Shown here: positions 1-12,730 of the stretch, in pieces
Position numbering within the stretch: the first letter of the stretch is position 1
How the letters are laid out: every line of letters begins with the position of its first letter
Translations under genes and position numbers: made by a program
Notes under the pieces: generated by a model
The model's input: only the letters and a program-made list of their open reading frames with translations
What the model was told of the DNA's origin: nothing
The model's database searches: none
DNA from: Microvelia longipes
Taxonomy: Eukaryota > Arthropoda > Insecta > Hemiptera > Veliidae
Direction: 5' to 3'
Assembly (NCBI GenBank): GCA_018340805.1
Contig: JACMZG010001870.1
Span: forward strand, 21,211,353-21,275,352
Length of the DNA stretch: 64,000 nt

Positions 1-114
1 GAATTTATTCTTGTTGAGCAAAAAAATAAAGACGCAAAGTAAGCGCTTATAGGCTAGGAATGAGCATTTAAGGTTTAAATTTACTTAAACACCCAATTAG
101 AAAACGGTAATATA

Positions 115-310
115 CCTTGCAATACCTTGCATAGAAGATAGTGTTCTACCTTTTGAGTCCTAGTGCTGGCATTTTACGTTTAATCTACCGAAGAGTCGTG
201 ATTTTACTCTAAGTCTCTATAGCTTCAACTAGAAACAATACGCACCCCTCTGCCAACCCTGGCTTTCCTGCTCTCGAAACCATAAGGCAGAAACATATAT
301 ATATTTAATA
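115..310 (+). repeat. Dispersed repeat family T, copy 1
   Basis: This stretch aligns by eye with 62935-63108 near the other end of the window, in the same orientation. Shared blocks include AGAAGATAGTG, GTAATTTTACT or GTGATTTTACT, ACTAGAAACAA and the closing run before the ATATATA tract. The copies differ by many substitutions and short indels, so they are old. No coding potential is seen. The class is unknown. Confidence 0.7.
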
Positions 311-344
311 TAAACAATTATTGTGGGTCCTAAATTTAGATTAA

Positions 345-530
345 TTTAGGGATCTTTTACGAGTACCCGACATCGCACAGGCTCAAAACCACCGGCTTAG
401 CGTCCCTTTTGAAAAACGGCACGGGCAAGGATTTCCATCCCTCGCATAAAACCCTAGAGGCCCTGAGCGGGATCGAACCCGGATTGTCTGGGTGGCAGGC
501 ACACATACTAACCCCCCCCCCCCCCAGCTC
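345..530 (-). mobile_element. tRNA-derived SINE fragment
   Basis: On the minus strand the block reads GTTAGTATGTGTGCCTGCC, then CCACCCAGACAATCC, then GGGTTCGATCCC. The last part matches the pol III B box (GGTTCGANTCC), and the first resembles the end of a D arm. The A-box side runs into a poly-G tract (C14 on the plus strand at 512-525), so the head is damaged. The tRNA-unrelated body extends toward lower coordinates. It lacks intact tRNA stems and is a SINE relic, not a functional tRNA. Confidence 0.6.
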
Positions 531-706
531 CTAATGTGTTTTTGCTAGAGTTGAAACTTAGTAGAAATATCTTTATTTCTTTGGTTAGTTGTGATGTTTG
601 GAAAATAATTTTCATTAACTATAATAAATGACACGAAAATAATGAACAAATAATTTTCGGTTAACTTTTAGCGAACTTTCAAAGAAAAATACACTTATAA
701 GATTGG

Positions 707-708
<2 letters not shown>

Positions 709-758
<50 letters not shown>

Positions 759-777
759 TATATATATATATATATAT
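709..777. repeat. (TA)n microsatellite
   Basis: A nearly pure TA run of about 69 bp with two TTATA interruptions. An open frame across it consists of alternating Ile-Tyr and is not a gene. No gene is seen in the following stretch to about 1165. Confidence 0.97.
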
Positions 778-1164
778 CTGTATGTATGTACATGATTTGT
801 CAAACATTCGTATATAAATGTTTCATTAAGACATGATAAGTTGGGTAACTATCGAAAACTTTCTCGGATCAATATAAAACTTGGTGCAAAAGTGGACTTG
901 ATATGGTTACACATGCATATAGCAATTATTAGCTATAGTTCTTGTTTTATTTATTGGTTATCGCTCTGATATGTGAGACGTAGCGAACCGAAGTGGGACA
1001 CAACATTATATCGAGCCATCAATGATGTCGAATGATAGAACACTTCCCAGTTGTAGCATTTAATTTTGCTTGTGTAATTTCCTAGTTGTATCTCGCACAA
1101 TTATATTTTATCAACTATTTATGTTTTGGAAATCTCTGTAGTATCATTGATTTAAATTTACAGT

Positions 1165-1190
1165 ATCCGTTTTTTGTTTCAGGTACGTTT
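1165..1190 (+). promoter_or_regulatory. Juxtaposed 3'/5' splice sites (candidate ratchet point)
   Basis: TTTTTTGTTTCAG is followed without any gap by GTACGT, with the junction at 1182|1183. A pyrimidine-rich tract plus CAG is a strong 3' splice site and GTACGT is a good 5' splice site. A zero-length exon of this form is the signature of recursive-splicing ratchet points in long insect introns. It is the best of three such plus-strand sites here (others at 24812 and 43646). The function is inferred from motif shape only. Confidence 0.4.
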
Positions 1191-1945
1191 ATTTAATAAT
1201 GCTAGATCAAAAATATTAAAATGGACATGATGTTAGGTAACTATATTAAAATATTGTATTAAAAAGAAGACTAAAGTCTATTCTTTCACTTACTCTTGTA
1301 ACCTATATTAAGCTGTTAAGTCTCTTATGGGATTAAGTAACCCTAAAAATGCTTTTGGTCCCACACTCTCACGCCCTCCACCTTCTCCAGTGTGAACTTA
1401 GGGTTAAATTCTTTACTTCTCAAGGTAGGTTTCTTTCAAATCTTATTTACCTATGAGACAGTGTGGCGGGGGGGGGGGGGGTGGACATGAAGAGTTTTGT
1501 CTGCTTTGTCTACTTTAACTTGATAAGAAGATTAAAATGTAAAAAACTTAATTAAATTATAAAAAGAATAGTGATACGTGTTTCCTGATTACTTTAAATA
1601 ACTTAATCCCTGGCCTAGTTAAAGTAAATATTTAAGAAAGTAAAAGTTTTTTCTTGGTTGTGAGTATAGCCTTTAAAGTTCATATATATCTTTGCTATAT
1701 TGTAGGAGGAAGAAGGTAGAGTAAAATTAGGAAAGAAGTCATGTAAATTTTTACAGAGATAAACCATAACGGAAATAATAAATTATAATTATTCCCACGC
1801 CTCAAGACATTACAGGAGGTGATTCCAGGTTGACTAATTATATACATTAAATTTTAGTTTTACTTAATTTCAACATTATATATTAATTTATATAAAAGGT
1901 AATCTATATGATTTATAAAGGAACATTTAATAAAAAACAATCGTG
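1191..1945. other. AT-rich stretch without gene
   Basis: No credible coding sequence. A G14 tract lies at 1468-1481. A weaker splice-like junction, TTCTTTACTTCTCAAG followed by GTAGGT, lies near 1425, but its AAG acceptor is less favoured. Confidence 0.7.
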
Positions 1946-1949
1946 TACA

Positions 1950-2065
1950 GGGTACCTCTATACTTTTTATTACGACTTCGGATTCGCTCGTCCTCAGAAT
2001 GTCATAATTACTTGAAGCTTAAGGTGTCATTACTTCGGTCTTGCTACGCTCGACGTTAGAGTAAA
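1950..2065 (-). repeat. Dispersed repeat family S, fragment (copy D)
   Basis: Contains GACTTCGGATTCGCTCGTCC and a second GCTACGCTCG block, preceded by ACAGGGTACC. The same order is seen at 34818-34980 in the same orientation and, reversed, at 32900-33006. It is a short end fragment of the family and lacks the 5S-like part. Confidence 0.55.
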
Positions 2066-2925
2066 TTAGGTATCTAGAGTGTGATAGTGTTAGGTTAGCT
2101 AAGCAAAGTAATACAATAGATAGGCATTCAATCAAATATTACGGGTAATAATTTTGTATTATGTTCACGAATGCATTAAAGATCTGGGCTCATATTTGGC
2201 ATCCTAATTTATTTTAGTATAGTTCTTTATGAAAATATGACCTCTAAATTTATCACAAGATTTGTTAATTTAAATTTTAAGCGGTAAAACGTCATGATTT
2301 TAACAGTTGTGAACAACCTTTTCATGAAATTTTAAGTGCTGCAGCAATAAACATATACGTCCACCATTAAGTGACATTCTTACTGTTGAATTACCGTGGA
2401 AATTTCACTACTAATGCATTAAAATTCCGTTATGAATGAGTACCATTTTGGCACTTGATCCTTCATTGTTTATAATTGGTCTTACTTAGTTTATCAATTT
2501 GATATAAATATGACATTTTTTATTTTCAATTTTTAAGATTTTTTGCCCATCACTTCTGTAGATATGTATACTTAACACTTAAATTATAGTGAAAGCAACT
2601 ATAATCATATTTAAATTATTTTATTAACAAGTAAATATACAAGTGTAACTATATTTATTTTGATGGATATGAAATTCTATTAAAATTTGTCTATCACTAC
2701 GTATGTTTCGCTAACTGAACGATGTTGAACGTCAAAAAACAGTAACATTATTAACATTTATTATTCGTTCATATTCCAAAATGTAATGTAAAAATGAAAC
2801 ATTTGTGGATCGACTGACTATCTATAGATGTACATTGCATCAAATGTTAACCCGATCAGTAAAAGTTTCGATTTTTAACGATTATTTTAAGTGTTTGATG
2901 ACTCAGAAAAATAGGTTATCGTAGC
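2066..2925. other. AT-rich stretch without gene
   Basis: About 75% A+T by eye, with no supported ORF, RNA gene or tandem repeat. Confidence 0.65.
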
Positions 2926-2929
2926 CTCT

Positions 2930-3145
2930 AAATATCATCTTCCGGGCAGCACAACTAGACCTAAAGTCTGGTATTTCTGCCAAGTTTCAACTGTCTGGTG
3001 TGAACACAGTAGGAGTTATGCGTGTGACAGACATACACAATCACAGACAGGATGATGAAAACTACTTAGAACGTCCTAAAAATGCCTGAAACGGTAATTA
3101 TGGTGAAAATTCGGTTTTGGATCTTTAGAGTGGACACAATATATA
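2930..3145 (+). repeat. Dispersed repeat family L, fragment
   Basis: Blocks CACAACTAGACCTAAAG and GTGAACACAGTAGGAGTTA recur in altered form at 26460-26560. The second half (AAAATGCCTGAAACGGTAAT and TAGAGTGGACACAA) is related to the 41470-41607 and 42219-42354 repeats. It has no coding potential. Confidence 0.5.
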
Positions 3146-3990
3146 GAGCACAATAGGTATAGTGCCTATATGTTTAACAGGGATATTGGTTTTTTGTTTA
3201 AAATGAATCTAAATTAATATAAATTATATTTTATTTTTATTTATTTGCACTTTTGAGATATAAACCATGTTATAAAAGTCATCTCAATCGTAATACTTCA
3301 TTTTTTGTTGTATTCCTTTTTATTTATTTTCCATTTTATTTAAATTATAGAAAGGAAAGCTTAGGCAGATTCGTTATTGAATCATTGCGATATGCACAGT
3401 ATATTTAAATTGGAAAAAATGTTAAACTATGTAATTTTCTTATAAAACCATTGATATAGATAAAATATTTAAAAAAAAAACATAAAATGTAAAGTTATGT
3501 TTGTTCTATCCCTTTCCTTATTATCATTTTATTTAAAAAAGTTTTATTAAAAAGTCCTCGCGTTGAGCGGAGAATCTTATTTAGTATGATTATTGAATAA
3601 AATGCAGTTATGCACTTAGAGGTCGAATTGCAATGGATTTGTTTAATATTCTTAGTGCCTACGTGCTTAGAGAAGTTCCAAGGTAATCGTGTTGCGCTCA
3701 TAGCTCAGAATTGCTTATTCAAATCATTCCCCTTGATGTTAGAGAAGAAAACTTATAATTTCGTGAACATATTTTTACATCTTAGTCAGGTTATTGTGTA
3801 ATAAATTCTGCATTGTAGTACAATGTAGAAACCTGTCATTGTATAATCACGTGTTATTAATTCTCGTATGTATCAAACTTGTACTTAAGATTATTAATTA
3901 TAATTGCATCAGGCAATCATTAACTTCGTTGCCCTCTAAATTTTGCCTAAATTTATTCTACTTGTTAACTCTTTTTCCCCCATTCCTACC
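3146..3990. other. AT-rich stretch without gene
   Basis: Only short open frames on both strands around 3495-3801. They lack domains or splice context and overlap each other antisense. I see no gene. Confidence 0.6.
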
Positions 3991-3994
3991 TCGT

Positions 3995-4372
3995 GCTACT
4001 ACTGATACCGTTATTACTATAATCTTCTCTGCTACTATCTCTGTTAATCTTTCTACTGCAGTACAGTACTAAAATTGGTACCAATGATACTAACACTATT
4101 ACTAAAACAGCATCTAGCCCTGTTACTACCATTATTATTCATACAATATCTACCACTAATACTACCATTATTATTAATACTACCACTTACTAATACTACA
4201 TCTACTATTGTTACTACCATTATTATTAATTCTACCACTATTACTATTACTACATCTACCACTGATAATATCATTATTATTTACACTACACTACCACCAT
4301 AACTAATACTGTGTGTACCACTGATACTACCTCTACTTTCTGCTACTACTACTACTACTACTACATATAAAG
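3995..4372. repeat. Imperfect trinucleotide (TAC/ATT) repeat tract
   Basis: The tract is built of ACTACTA, ATTATTA and CTACCA triplets with much variation, ending in a purer ACTACTACTACTAC run near 4345-4370. Long open frames on both strands here are by-products of 3-bp periodicity and give low-complexity Thr/Ile/Leu or Val-rich translations. Confidence 0.85.
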
Positions 4373-5775
4373 AAATAAAATTTGATTTCTTAAGATAAAT
4401 AAATTTATATTATAGAACTTTTCTAAATTATTAGAACAATTTTGGAATTATAAAAATATGACATACTTATTAAAATTATTAATTATAATTTTTCATTTTA
4501 GGTTTAATTATCATGTATGAAGCAATTTATTTAAACACATATTTCGTATTAAATAACTTTAAATTTATTACATTATAAAATAATTTTTATTTTTAAGAAA
4601 TTAAATTTTTTATTAGTGTAAATAATAATTTGGGAAACCTTCTAAACTTTTTTGGAAAACAATTTTTTTTAAACTTTTTTAACTGTCTTTCCTATTGTTT
4701 AGCTATGATTTAATGGATTATAGGTCCAACTATTTAACAATTAAGTTAATTTCTTTTAAAAAACTACTCAAATTTTAATTAGCTTATTCAGTGAAAATTA
4801 AAAAAAAAATAACTCCCTGTTATTTATTTGTTAAAAATTCCAATAACCCTAAACGCTTTTTCCAAATAAAACTCAAGATTGAATCGTCTGTACATTTTTT
4901 AACTATTAACTCGATAGTAACACTTTAACTTGATTACTTTGTCGAAAGAAATACCTCATAAGAATGTATAATACATTAAGAGTATGAGTCAAAAGGCAAC
5001 CAACCGTAGATCCATCTAAACATTAAGGAAAACAATATATAAACCAAAAAAGACCCCCTCAGGTTTTCAGAAAATTAAATTTAAAAGGATATTGTTTTCT
5101 CTCCATTGTTGTGTTTGAGACATTTTACAAACCTGATATTTTCTTTTGTAAGTCTACTACCAGGAGTATTTATTTAAGGTAGAGTTTATGTTCTTTTACC
5201 TTAATAGTTGTAAAGATAATTGACAATAAATTAATTTTATTTTAAAGAAAGCTTAGCTTAGCGCTATTGCTTTGAAATTCTTGAAAACCCTTTGACTTTA
5301 ATAGTATAAGAAATTTTAGTTATTTTATATTATCCTTAAAAAAATGTGCATCAAAAGATTAAAATAAGCAATTTTCCCTTGGGTTTGAATTAGTTCTTGA
5401 GGCAAGGCTGAATGTACCAAAAAAATAATATAAAATTATTATTATATTATTATTTTTTTTTTTTTCTCTGGATAAAAAATTATCAACTCAAGTTGATAAT
5501 TTAACTGAAGTGCATTGATTTTTATATTTATTATTACATTATTTAGGATACATTTTCCTTTCATTTTTGTTTGATTTTTCCTCGCATTTAACAAAGATAA
5601 AATTAATTTTCAAAGATAATAACGCTAATGATGATGTCGCTATGACAACAGGGTCGCTTGTCCTTTTGACTCCAAAAATATTTATAAATAGTTTATGTGT
5701 GCATACTTGCTCTGGTCTGGACATATAATTCCTCTATAAGATGAGTTTTAGAGGTACACAGACCTATTATTTGTG
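4373..5775. other. AT-rich stretch without gene
   Basis: A+T is very high, with poly-T and poly-A runs (for example near 5453-5464). The 61-codon minus frame at 5539-5724 has no recognisable domain. Nothing else is supported. Confidence 0.65.
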
Positions 5776-5784
5776 AAAAAAATG

Positions 5785-5862
5785 TGATATGTCCCGGGTC
5801 TCGAAGCGGTCTAAAAGACCGACGCTGCTTTGAGCCCTTAGGGCTTAAGGCCCCTTATTTTA
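5785..5862. repeat. GC-rich hairpin cluster
   Basis: Within AT-rich flanks, this block contains self-complementary pieces: AGCGGTCT with AGACCG then ACGCT, and GCCCTTAGGGC followed by TTAAGGCCCC. It looks like a MITE or hairpin insertion relic. No target duplication could be defined. Confidence 0.4.
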
Positions 5863-6650
5863 ATTTGCGGTCTATATTTTGGTATTAGTTAGTTATCTGA
5901 ATACATTGTATGTTTGAAACTTATTCTAAGAAAAAAGAATTGAAATTTAGTTCAAAATAATCATTAGGTTTAACTTTATTTTCTTATAATAATTTAGGTC
6001 AATTTTTTATTTGAAAATTTGCTAAACAAAATATGCTACATTTTGCTAATACTTAGTTATATTGTAGTTTTAGAAATATTGTTTATCATTTAATATGCTT
6101 AGTTGCAGTTTATTGCAATTAAATGTTTACACTATTTTATTAAAATTTTAGTAATGGTTAAAGTTTAAATGTTGTTTCAAATAGTAATTAGAAATTCTAA
6201 TTGCCAATCTTACTGTTTACGTTATTAATTTAACTTGCAAAATCTCCATATTGTTTTACTTTGTTGAAGTGAAGATTGATTCTCCGCTTCTGCTGTCAGT
6301 TTGTTACCAGTTTTAGACCTAACCTTATAACTTTGACTTAAAGTTAGTTGTATTTGCGAGTCCACATCGAAAAACTTTATTCTTAAAATTATGTGCTACA
6401 TTCTTAGATAAGATTACCCTGTTTTAAGTCATTTTTTGACGTTTCGAAAGGATTAATTTAATAATTATTTTAAGCAAATTTTCAAAAACATCAATATTTT
6501 AAATATTTCTATGTTTTTTTTTTTTAAATACATATCTTTATTTATTTAATTAATATACAATTTAAAAGTAAAAATTATACATCTTACCTTAAATTGAAAT
6601 TAAAAATTAGTTACTCATTTCATCAGGTTATAAACATAATAGAAAGAAGT
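5863..6650. other. AT-rich stretch without gene
   Basis: No ORF of note and no repeat unit recognised. Confidence 0.65.
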
Positions 6651-6660
6651 TCCTACTTTA

Positions 6661-6694
6661 ACATCCTAAGGACATTGTGCTGTCCTTAGGATGT
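6661..6694. repeat. Perfect 14-bp hairpin
   Basis: The arms ACATCCTAAGGACA and TGTCCTTAGGATGT are exactly complementary, with loop TTGTGC. A third partial copy (TGTGCTGTCCTTG) follows at about 6703-6716. The stem is too short for a miRNA precursor. It is one of several perfect palindromes in the window. Confidence 0.85.
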
Positions 6695-6848
6695 GCTGTA
6701 GTTGTGCTGTCCTTGTTGTTGTGTGTGTTATGTACATAATGCTTTGATTCAATGAACAGATTGGATTAAATGGATTCTATAGAATATAGATTATAGCACT
6801 ATTAATTTTAGACTATATTTCTAATGATTTTAGACTACAGTACAAAAC

Positions 6849-6851
<3 letters not shown>

Positions 6852-6914
<63 letters not shown>
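6852..6914. repeat. (TA)n microsatellite
   Basis: Uninterrupted AT dinucleotide run of about 63 bp. Confidence 0.97.
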
Positions 6915-6915
<1 letters not shown>

Positions 6916-8432
6916 CAGACGAATAGATACTTAGTTGTTTTAACGAATTTATAGTACTATTTTTTATTAATTATTATTATTATTGAGTTGGATAGGGAAT
7001 CTGTAATTGTAGATATTTAAAGATAAAATACATCTTAACATGTATACGTTGAATTGAAAAAGAATTATTTTTGTCTATGTTAAGACGTTTATGTCATTGT
7101 TTTATTTTTACTCTTGCTCTTTATATTGTAGAGATGAAGGAAAAGTAATGTGTAAAGATATCCAAGATATCATTTGAATAATCCGATTCAAATGTGATTA
7201 GGATTTACTACATCAGTTACCCTGTATCCGAGTTTATTACCACTAGTTGAATTAAATATAATTTCACAGTTGCTACTTTTTTGTATTATAAAATGGGTTG
7301 CTTCATATATTTTAATGAAGAGAAAGCATTGTATAGGTCGATGCTTAAGGAAATAAAGTTTTATGATTATAAAACTTTTATTACTATATATAATAGACAG
7401 GTTTCTTGTACTTACTAATGAAAATTTCTAGTTTTATACAGCTTGTTGTGATTTTCTATTTAGTTGTATGTTGGGGATTTGTTGTAGGAAAAGTTTGTTT
7501 TCTAATTTTCCCTTACCTCAGGTTAAAATGTTGAATAGTATGTCAAACGCAAGGCCTTTTTTGATTAAGCAGTTCAGCAAGGTTATTGGCAAGACTGTTT
7601 CAGACAGTATTCTGCTACAGTTTCCTACAAACGCTTGAATACTCTAACTTTTAATTCATACAACAATGAAAATTCCCTCTATTTGTGGTCTTAGGTTTAT
7701 TCCTTATATCCTTCCTAGGGGTTTGTTTGGGAAGAAGGTATTCTAATTATTATCCTCACACATAACTTTATCCTCTACTTAAAATCTTTAAAATTAGTTT
7801 GTATGAGAATAGAAAATTAGTTTCTGACACTATTTGTAATCAACATATTTATCAAAAGTGTGTCAGTTTTATTAACTTCAATATAAAATCCTTTTATTTT
7901 GAAAATGAAAATTTAAATTGCTTATTTTACCAAGTTCATAACTTTTCAGTTGCAATTGATTTTTGAAACTATAAAGTAACTTGATACGCTTATTGGATCT
8001 AACTTCGGAATATATCTCATGTTTCACGCTTCCTTTAAAGAGAGAGGTGAAATTATTTAAACCTTGCGGAGTCTAAACAAAATGGCAAACATCTGAGAAA
8101 GAACATCCCCATCTATCTATTACAATACTAATCATTCATGAAATAAAATTCAGTTCGTCTCAAGATCCCTTACAGTGCACATCGTGGTAATTATTAATTA
8201 AATATTTCAAACAGTGTTAAAAATAAATGATTTAACAATCAGCATTAAATATTTACAATAATAGTTTCTTAAAAATAGTTTTGTTTTTTTGTTAACATCA
8301 TCAAAATTAAACTCTGATAGATTTGCAACAATTTCATAATTTCTTTTAATCAAATAATAAATTTGGTTTACTTAATACTCTATATAATTCAAAATATTTT
8401 TTTTTCAATTTTATATCTTTCTTAATTAAAAA
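6915..8432. other. AT-rich stretch upstream of retrotransposon
   Basis: No supported gene. The 3' part may contain the 5' untranslated region of the retrotransposon that starts coding at 8433, but its 5' end and target duplication could not be placed. Confidence 0.5.
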
Positions 8433-9342
8433 ATGGTTCGTCAATGTAAAGCCTGTGAACATAAAGGAGCACAGGAAAATTTTCTAACATGTTCTCAGTG
8501 TGGAAATGAATATGACTACCACTGTGCCAATATATCAGAGGAAAAGTTTAGCATTATGAGGAAGGAGGCAAAGAAAATCTGGAAATGCACATCTTGTGCA
8601 ACAAAAGCGTTCCCTCATCCTCCCATGCCTCGACTTAACTTACCAGATAACATTTCCTCTGAATTACGGCTTATGTTAGAAGAATACAAGAATACTATGC
8701 AGGAAACCTTAAAGAATTTTGTTGAAGAGTTATCCTTATCAATGAAGTTTATTAACGATAAATACGAGGACGTTCTAAGCACTATTAAATCACTATCAGA
8801 AGAAAATAAAATGTTAAAAGAAGAGATAGAGGAACAAAATCAGTATCACCGAATGGACAACATAATTATAAACGGAATACCAGAAACTCCAAAAGAAGAA
8901 GTGCCTGCTATACTGGATGCAGTAGCGAAAGCTTTAGATGTACAGTTTAAAGAGGAAGATATAAGCTTTGCTCATAGAATGCGATCATTCCGCCAAGATG
9001 TTCCTAAACCAATTGTGGTTAAATTCTTAAGGAGATGGCAGAAGGAACGGTGGGTAAAGCTTATAGGAAGAGTTGTACCGAGGAAAGGAAAAACGCTTCT
9101 CCAGATAAGTCATCAAAACCAGGCTTAGACTTGAAAAAAGTTAGCGCCAATTTCAAGGATGGGAGAGTATTCATCTCAGAACACCTTTCTCAACGAAAAA
9201 AAGACCTTCTAAAGCCTAATTAGCAGGTAAAGAAAAACATTATAAATACGTCTGGTACACCAATGGAAAAATACTTATGAGAAAAGACGACGGAACCACC
9301 CCTGTATATATTAAATCAATTTCGGAATTAAGTTTATTATAG
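8433..9342 (+). pseudogene. Retrotransposon ORF1 (PHD finger, coiled coil, FP25K-like C-terminus), two frameshifts
   Basis: The first frame (8433-9128) starts MVRQCKAC. A PHD-type zinc finger uses C5, C8, C20, C23, the H30-C31 region, C52 and C55. A Glu/Lys-rich coiled-coil region spans about residues 70-145. An RNA-binding fold like L1 ORF1p follows (NIIINGIPETPKEE to DISFAHRM). Near position 9040-9110 the homologous reading passes to the frame of 9035-9223, which carries DGRVFISEHLSQRKKDLL, typical of the Baculo_FP-like C-terminal domain of these ORF1s. A second shift at about 9222 leads to HYKYVWYTNGKILMRKDDG, ending at TAG 9340-9342. ORF1 proteins bind element RNA. The two shifts break this copy. 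Confidence 0.85.
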
Positions 9343-9608
9343 GATAAGCAGCCTCAGTATCTCAATCAAATAGTTTTTATTATTATAGAATTTTTTTTAA
9401 CTGTAAAAATTAAAAAAATAGGCCAAATAAAAAGTATTTTTAGTCAAGTTGGGTCAAACTTACTCAGTAATTTAGGTTTTATTGACATAACACTTCTATC
9501 TATTACGTTCCAAAATGTGGTTTCCAATATAACAAAAACATTAGAATTAAATATAATAAACTCATACTTATATAACTGTATAAATCAGCTAGTAACATCA
9601 GTAATGCC

Positions 9609-12575
9609 ATGAACTCTAAGTTTTTAGATAATTTAGATTCCTATAGAAATGATCCGAACACCTCAATAATTACAAATTATGACTTAGGTTGTATTAAGAA
9701 AGAGAGTACAAATTTTTTTCATACAAATATTAGATCAATAAACAAAAATTATGATAGTTTACTATTGCTACTAAATAACTTAAACAGAAACATGGATGTT
9801 ATTATATTAACAGAAGCCTGGCTGAAAGATTATGACAGCTATTATAATTTAGATGGATACAATGCTTACTTTGATCTGGGAAATAATAGAGCTGAAGGAA
9901 TCATAGTTTACTGTAAAAGTAATATCGAAGTCACAAAAATAGTTAACAGACCTATTTTAGAATGTAACAGTCTATTACTTAAATTAAAAATAAATAATGA
10001 AGAGTTTCATGTCACATCTATTTATAGGTCATCAGAAATTACATTAGACAATTTTCTTGTTAACCTAGAAACGTTTCTCAACCAGCACAAATATACGAAT
10101 CATATTTTAGCCGGAGATATGAACTTAAATCTTTTAGAAGACTCTAACTCTAAAAACCACTACTTGAATTTACTTAACTCTCAAGCTTTTATTAGTTGTA
10201 TTAATAGTGTCACAGAAAAGAAAATAACACTTCTTCTTGCATAGATCATATTTTCCTCAAGCGCAATGAAAAATTTAAATACTTTCCTTTCATATTACAT
10301 AACAAGGTGTCGGATCATTATCCTATAGGAATCTCTGTAGACATAAAAAATACCAATAACGGAGTAGAATCAAAGAAATACTTCTCTTATACTAAAGTAA
10401 ATACTGAAGCACTGGAGCAAAGACTTAAACAGATAGACTGGAGTCATTTATACACAATAATTAGAGCACAGGAAGCCACACAATCATTTATACAAATTTT
10501 GCAACAACATATAAACAACTGTACAGAAACGAAACAAGTTAAAATTACTTGTAAAAATAAACGACTAAAACCATGGATTACAAGTGGTTTACTAACATCA
10601 AAAAGAATTAGAGACAAGATGAGGAAGACCCTGGATAAACAACCTTTTAACTCTCAATTAAAAGAAAAGTATATAAAATACAAAAATTATTTGACTAAAT
10701 TAATTCGAAAGACTAAAGCAGACTATTTTAAAAGTAGATTACCGAAAAATAACTCAGACTCAGCACAGACTTGGAAAGTTATAAATGAATGCTTAAACAG
10801 GAAAAAAGGTAGTGGAACGAATATAACTGAACTTAATTATAATAATAATACCTTTACAGATTGCAAAGAAATAGCTGATAAGTTAAATCATTATTTTGTA
10901 AATGTAGGAGTAAATTTAGCTAAAAATATCAAAGTCACCAAAAAAACAAACAAAAATATAGATAAGTTTGAGTTTTTAGTACCACTTTCTACATTCAAAC
11001 CAGTAACAGAAAAAGAAATAAAAAATCATATAAACAGTCTGAATTCTGACACAGCTCCTGGTATCGATAATATTAAATCCCAATATCTAAAACAGGCAAT
11101 AGACAATTTAGTTAAACCTTTAACTTATATAAGTAATCTTTGTCTTAACCAAGGAGTTTTTCCAGATTTACTAAAACAAGCTATAGTTATCCCATTGCTT
11201 AAGCAAGGAGATAAATCAGATCCTTCAAATTACCGCCCTATTTCCCTGTTGTCAAATATATCAAAAATTATTGAGAAATGTATTAAGTATAGATTAGTCG
11301 AGCATTTAGAATCAAATAACATTATCTCAAACAACCAATTCGGTTATGAAAAATAAAAGTACAGCAGATGCTGTGTATAAGTTATCTGAAGAAATAATCA
11401 ATGACCTAGATAAAGGCATGAAATCAATGGCTATTTTCATAGACGTCAAAAAAGCATTTGATACTGTTTCTCATGAGAAATGAGAAATTGTTAAATGTTA
11501 AAATCAGTGGATGTGATGGGCAAGTGTTATCAAATGTTTAAAAGTTATTTAGAAAACAGACAACAACAAACTAAGCTTGAAGGGATTTTAAGTCAAAAAG
11601 AAACGATAACTTGTGGAACTCCACAAGGAACAGTAATTTCGCCTTGGTTATTTTTATCTATATAAATAGTTTACTTAATCTAAACAATAACTACATGCAA
11701 GTCATATCCTTTTGGACGATACTCTACTTTATTTCAGAGGTTTCAATTGGAACCAAGTATTTATTAAGGCAACAAGTGGTATGGCACAGGTGAAAACGTG
11801 GTTCGATGAAAACAGTTTAACTATGAATCTTGAAAAAACAAAATACATGACTTTTTCCCTGGACAAACGCGGACAACCACCCCAACATTTAAAATTAAAA
11901 CTTCATGATCCACTTTGTACCTTAATTGATTCTAACATACTTAACTTAAACTGTAATTGCAATGAAATACAACGAGTCGACAAAATTAAGTACTTGGGAG
12001 TAATTGTAGATCAACATTTTAGCTGGAAGGAACATATAAAAGTTATAATTAAAAGAATAAGAAAAACTATGTACGCTTTTATAAGAATCAGAGATTTTGC
12101 AAGCAAAGCAGTATTAAAAACTATGTACCATGCTTTAACTGAATCGCTAATTAATTACTGTATATTAGTGTGGGGAAGTGCACCAAGCACTTACCTCAAC
12201 TTAGTCGAAGTTGCCCAAAAAGCAATTCTCAAAATAGCTCTTAAAAAACCAAAAAGGTATTCGTCCAAACAAATTTTTAGTGATTTTACAGTCCTTCCTG
12301 TTGAATTATTAGTTAAGAAAGCAGTTCTAATAAAATACTATCAACTTGACAACAAAGATATATTAAAACATACTTATGAAACAAGATCTCAACTGACTAA
12401 CTTTGTACAAACACCACTATGTAAAACTGAAAGAAAACAGAGACATGCATCATATCTTGGACCATTATACTTTAATCAACTACCAATCAAAATACAACAA
12501 AGTCAAACCATAGACATATTTAAGAAACTTGTTAATCAATACCTTCTTGACCAATATTTTAATGAAAGTACCTAA
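9609..12575 (+). pseudogene. Retrotransposon ORF2 (endonuclease + reverse transcriptase), several frameshifts
   Basis: The protein would nick target DNA and prime cDNA synthesis. The endonuclease (9609 onward) shows HTNIRSI (N40), LTEAWL (E69), LAGDMNLNLL, then, after a shift near 10230, CIDHIF and SDHYPI. The reverse transcriptase (10307-11356 and beyond) shows TAPGID, NYRPISLLSN and QFGY. After a shift near 11353 comes FIDVKKAFDTVSHE (motif A). A 7-bp duplication at 11475-11488 breaks the frame. CGTPQGTVISPWLF (motif B) is followed by a base loss near 11655, and LDDTLLYF (motif C, catalytic Asp pair) lies just after another base loss near 11712. The last frame (to 12575) carries KYLGVIVDQHFSWKEHI and the usual C-terminal domain. 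No RNase H is seen. All catalytic residues I can check are retained despite five indels. Confidence 0.9.
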
Positions 12576-12730
12576 AGCATCGCATATTAAGAAAAATTTG
12601 AGATACTAAACAATGAAAGACGTGTTTTTAAATTAAATATCAAAATGTAACTAACATAAATAATAATTTTAATAACATTGATATACATGAAAAATATTTT
12701 ATAATAAATGTGCACTATCTTGAGACAGGA

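Noticed and set aside
615..803. Tyr-Ile repeat proteins over (TA)n tracts (also near 15058-15382 and 59990-60288)
   Set aside because: Artefacts of dinucleotide repeats with no stop codons in some frames.
4053..4302. Overlapping open frames on both strands, Thr/Ile-rich or Val-rich
   Set aside because: Produced by the trinucleotide repeat tract; both strands are equally open.
7480..7520. Splice-like TTTTCCCTTACCTCAG followed by GTTAAA
   Set aside because: The acceptor is good but GTTAAA is a poor donor, so it was not counted as a ratchet point.
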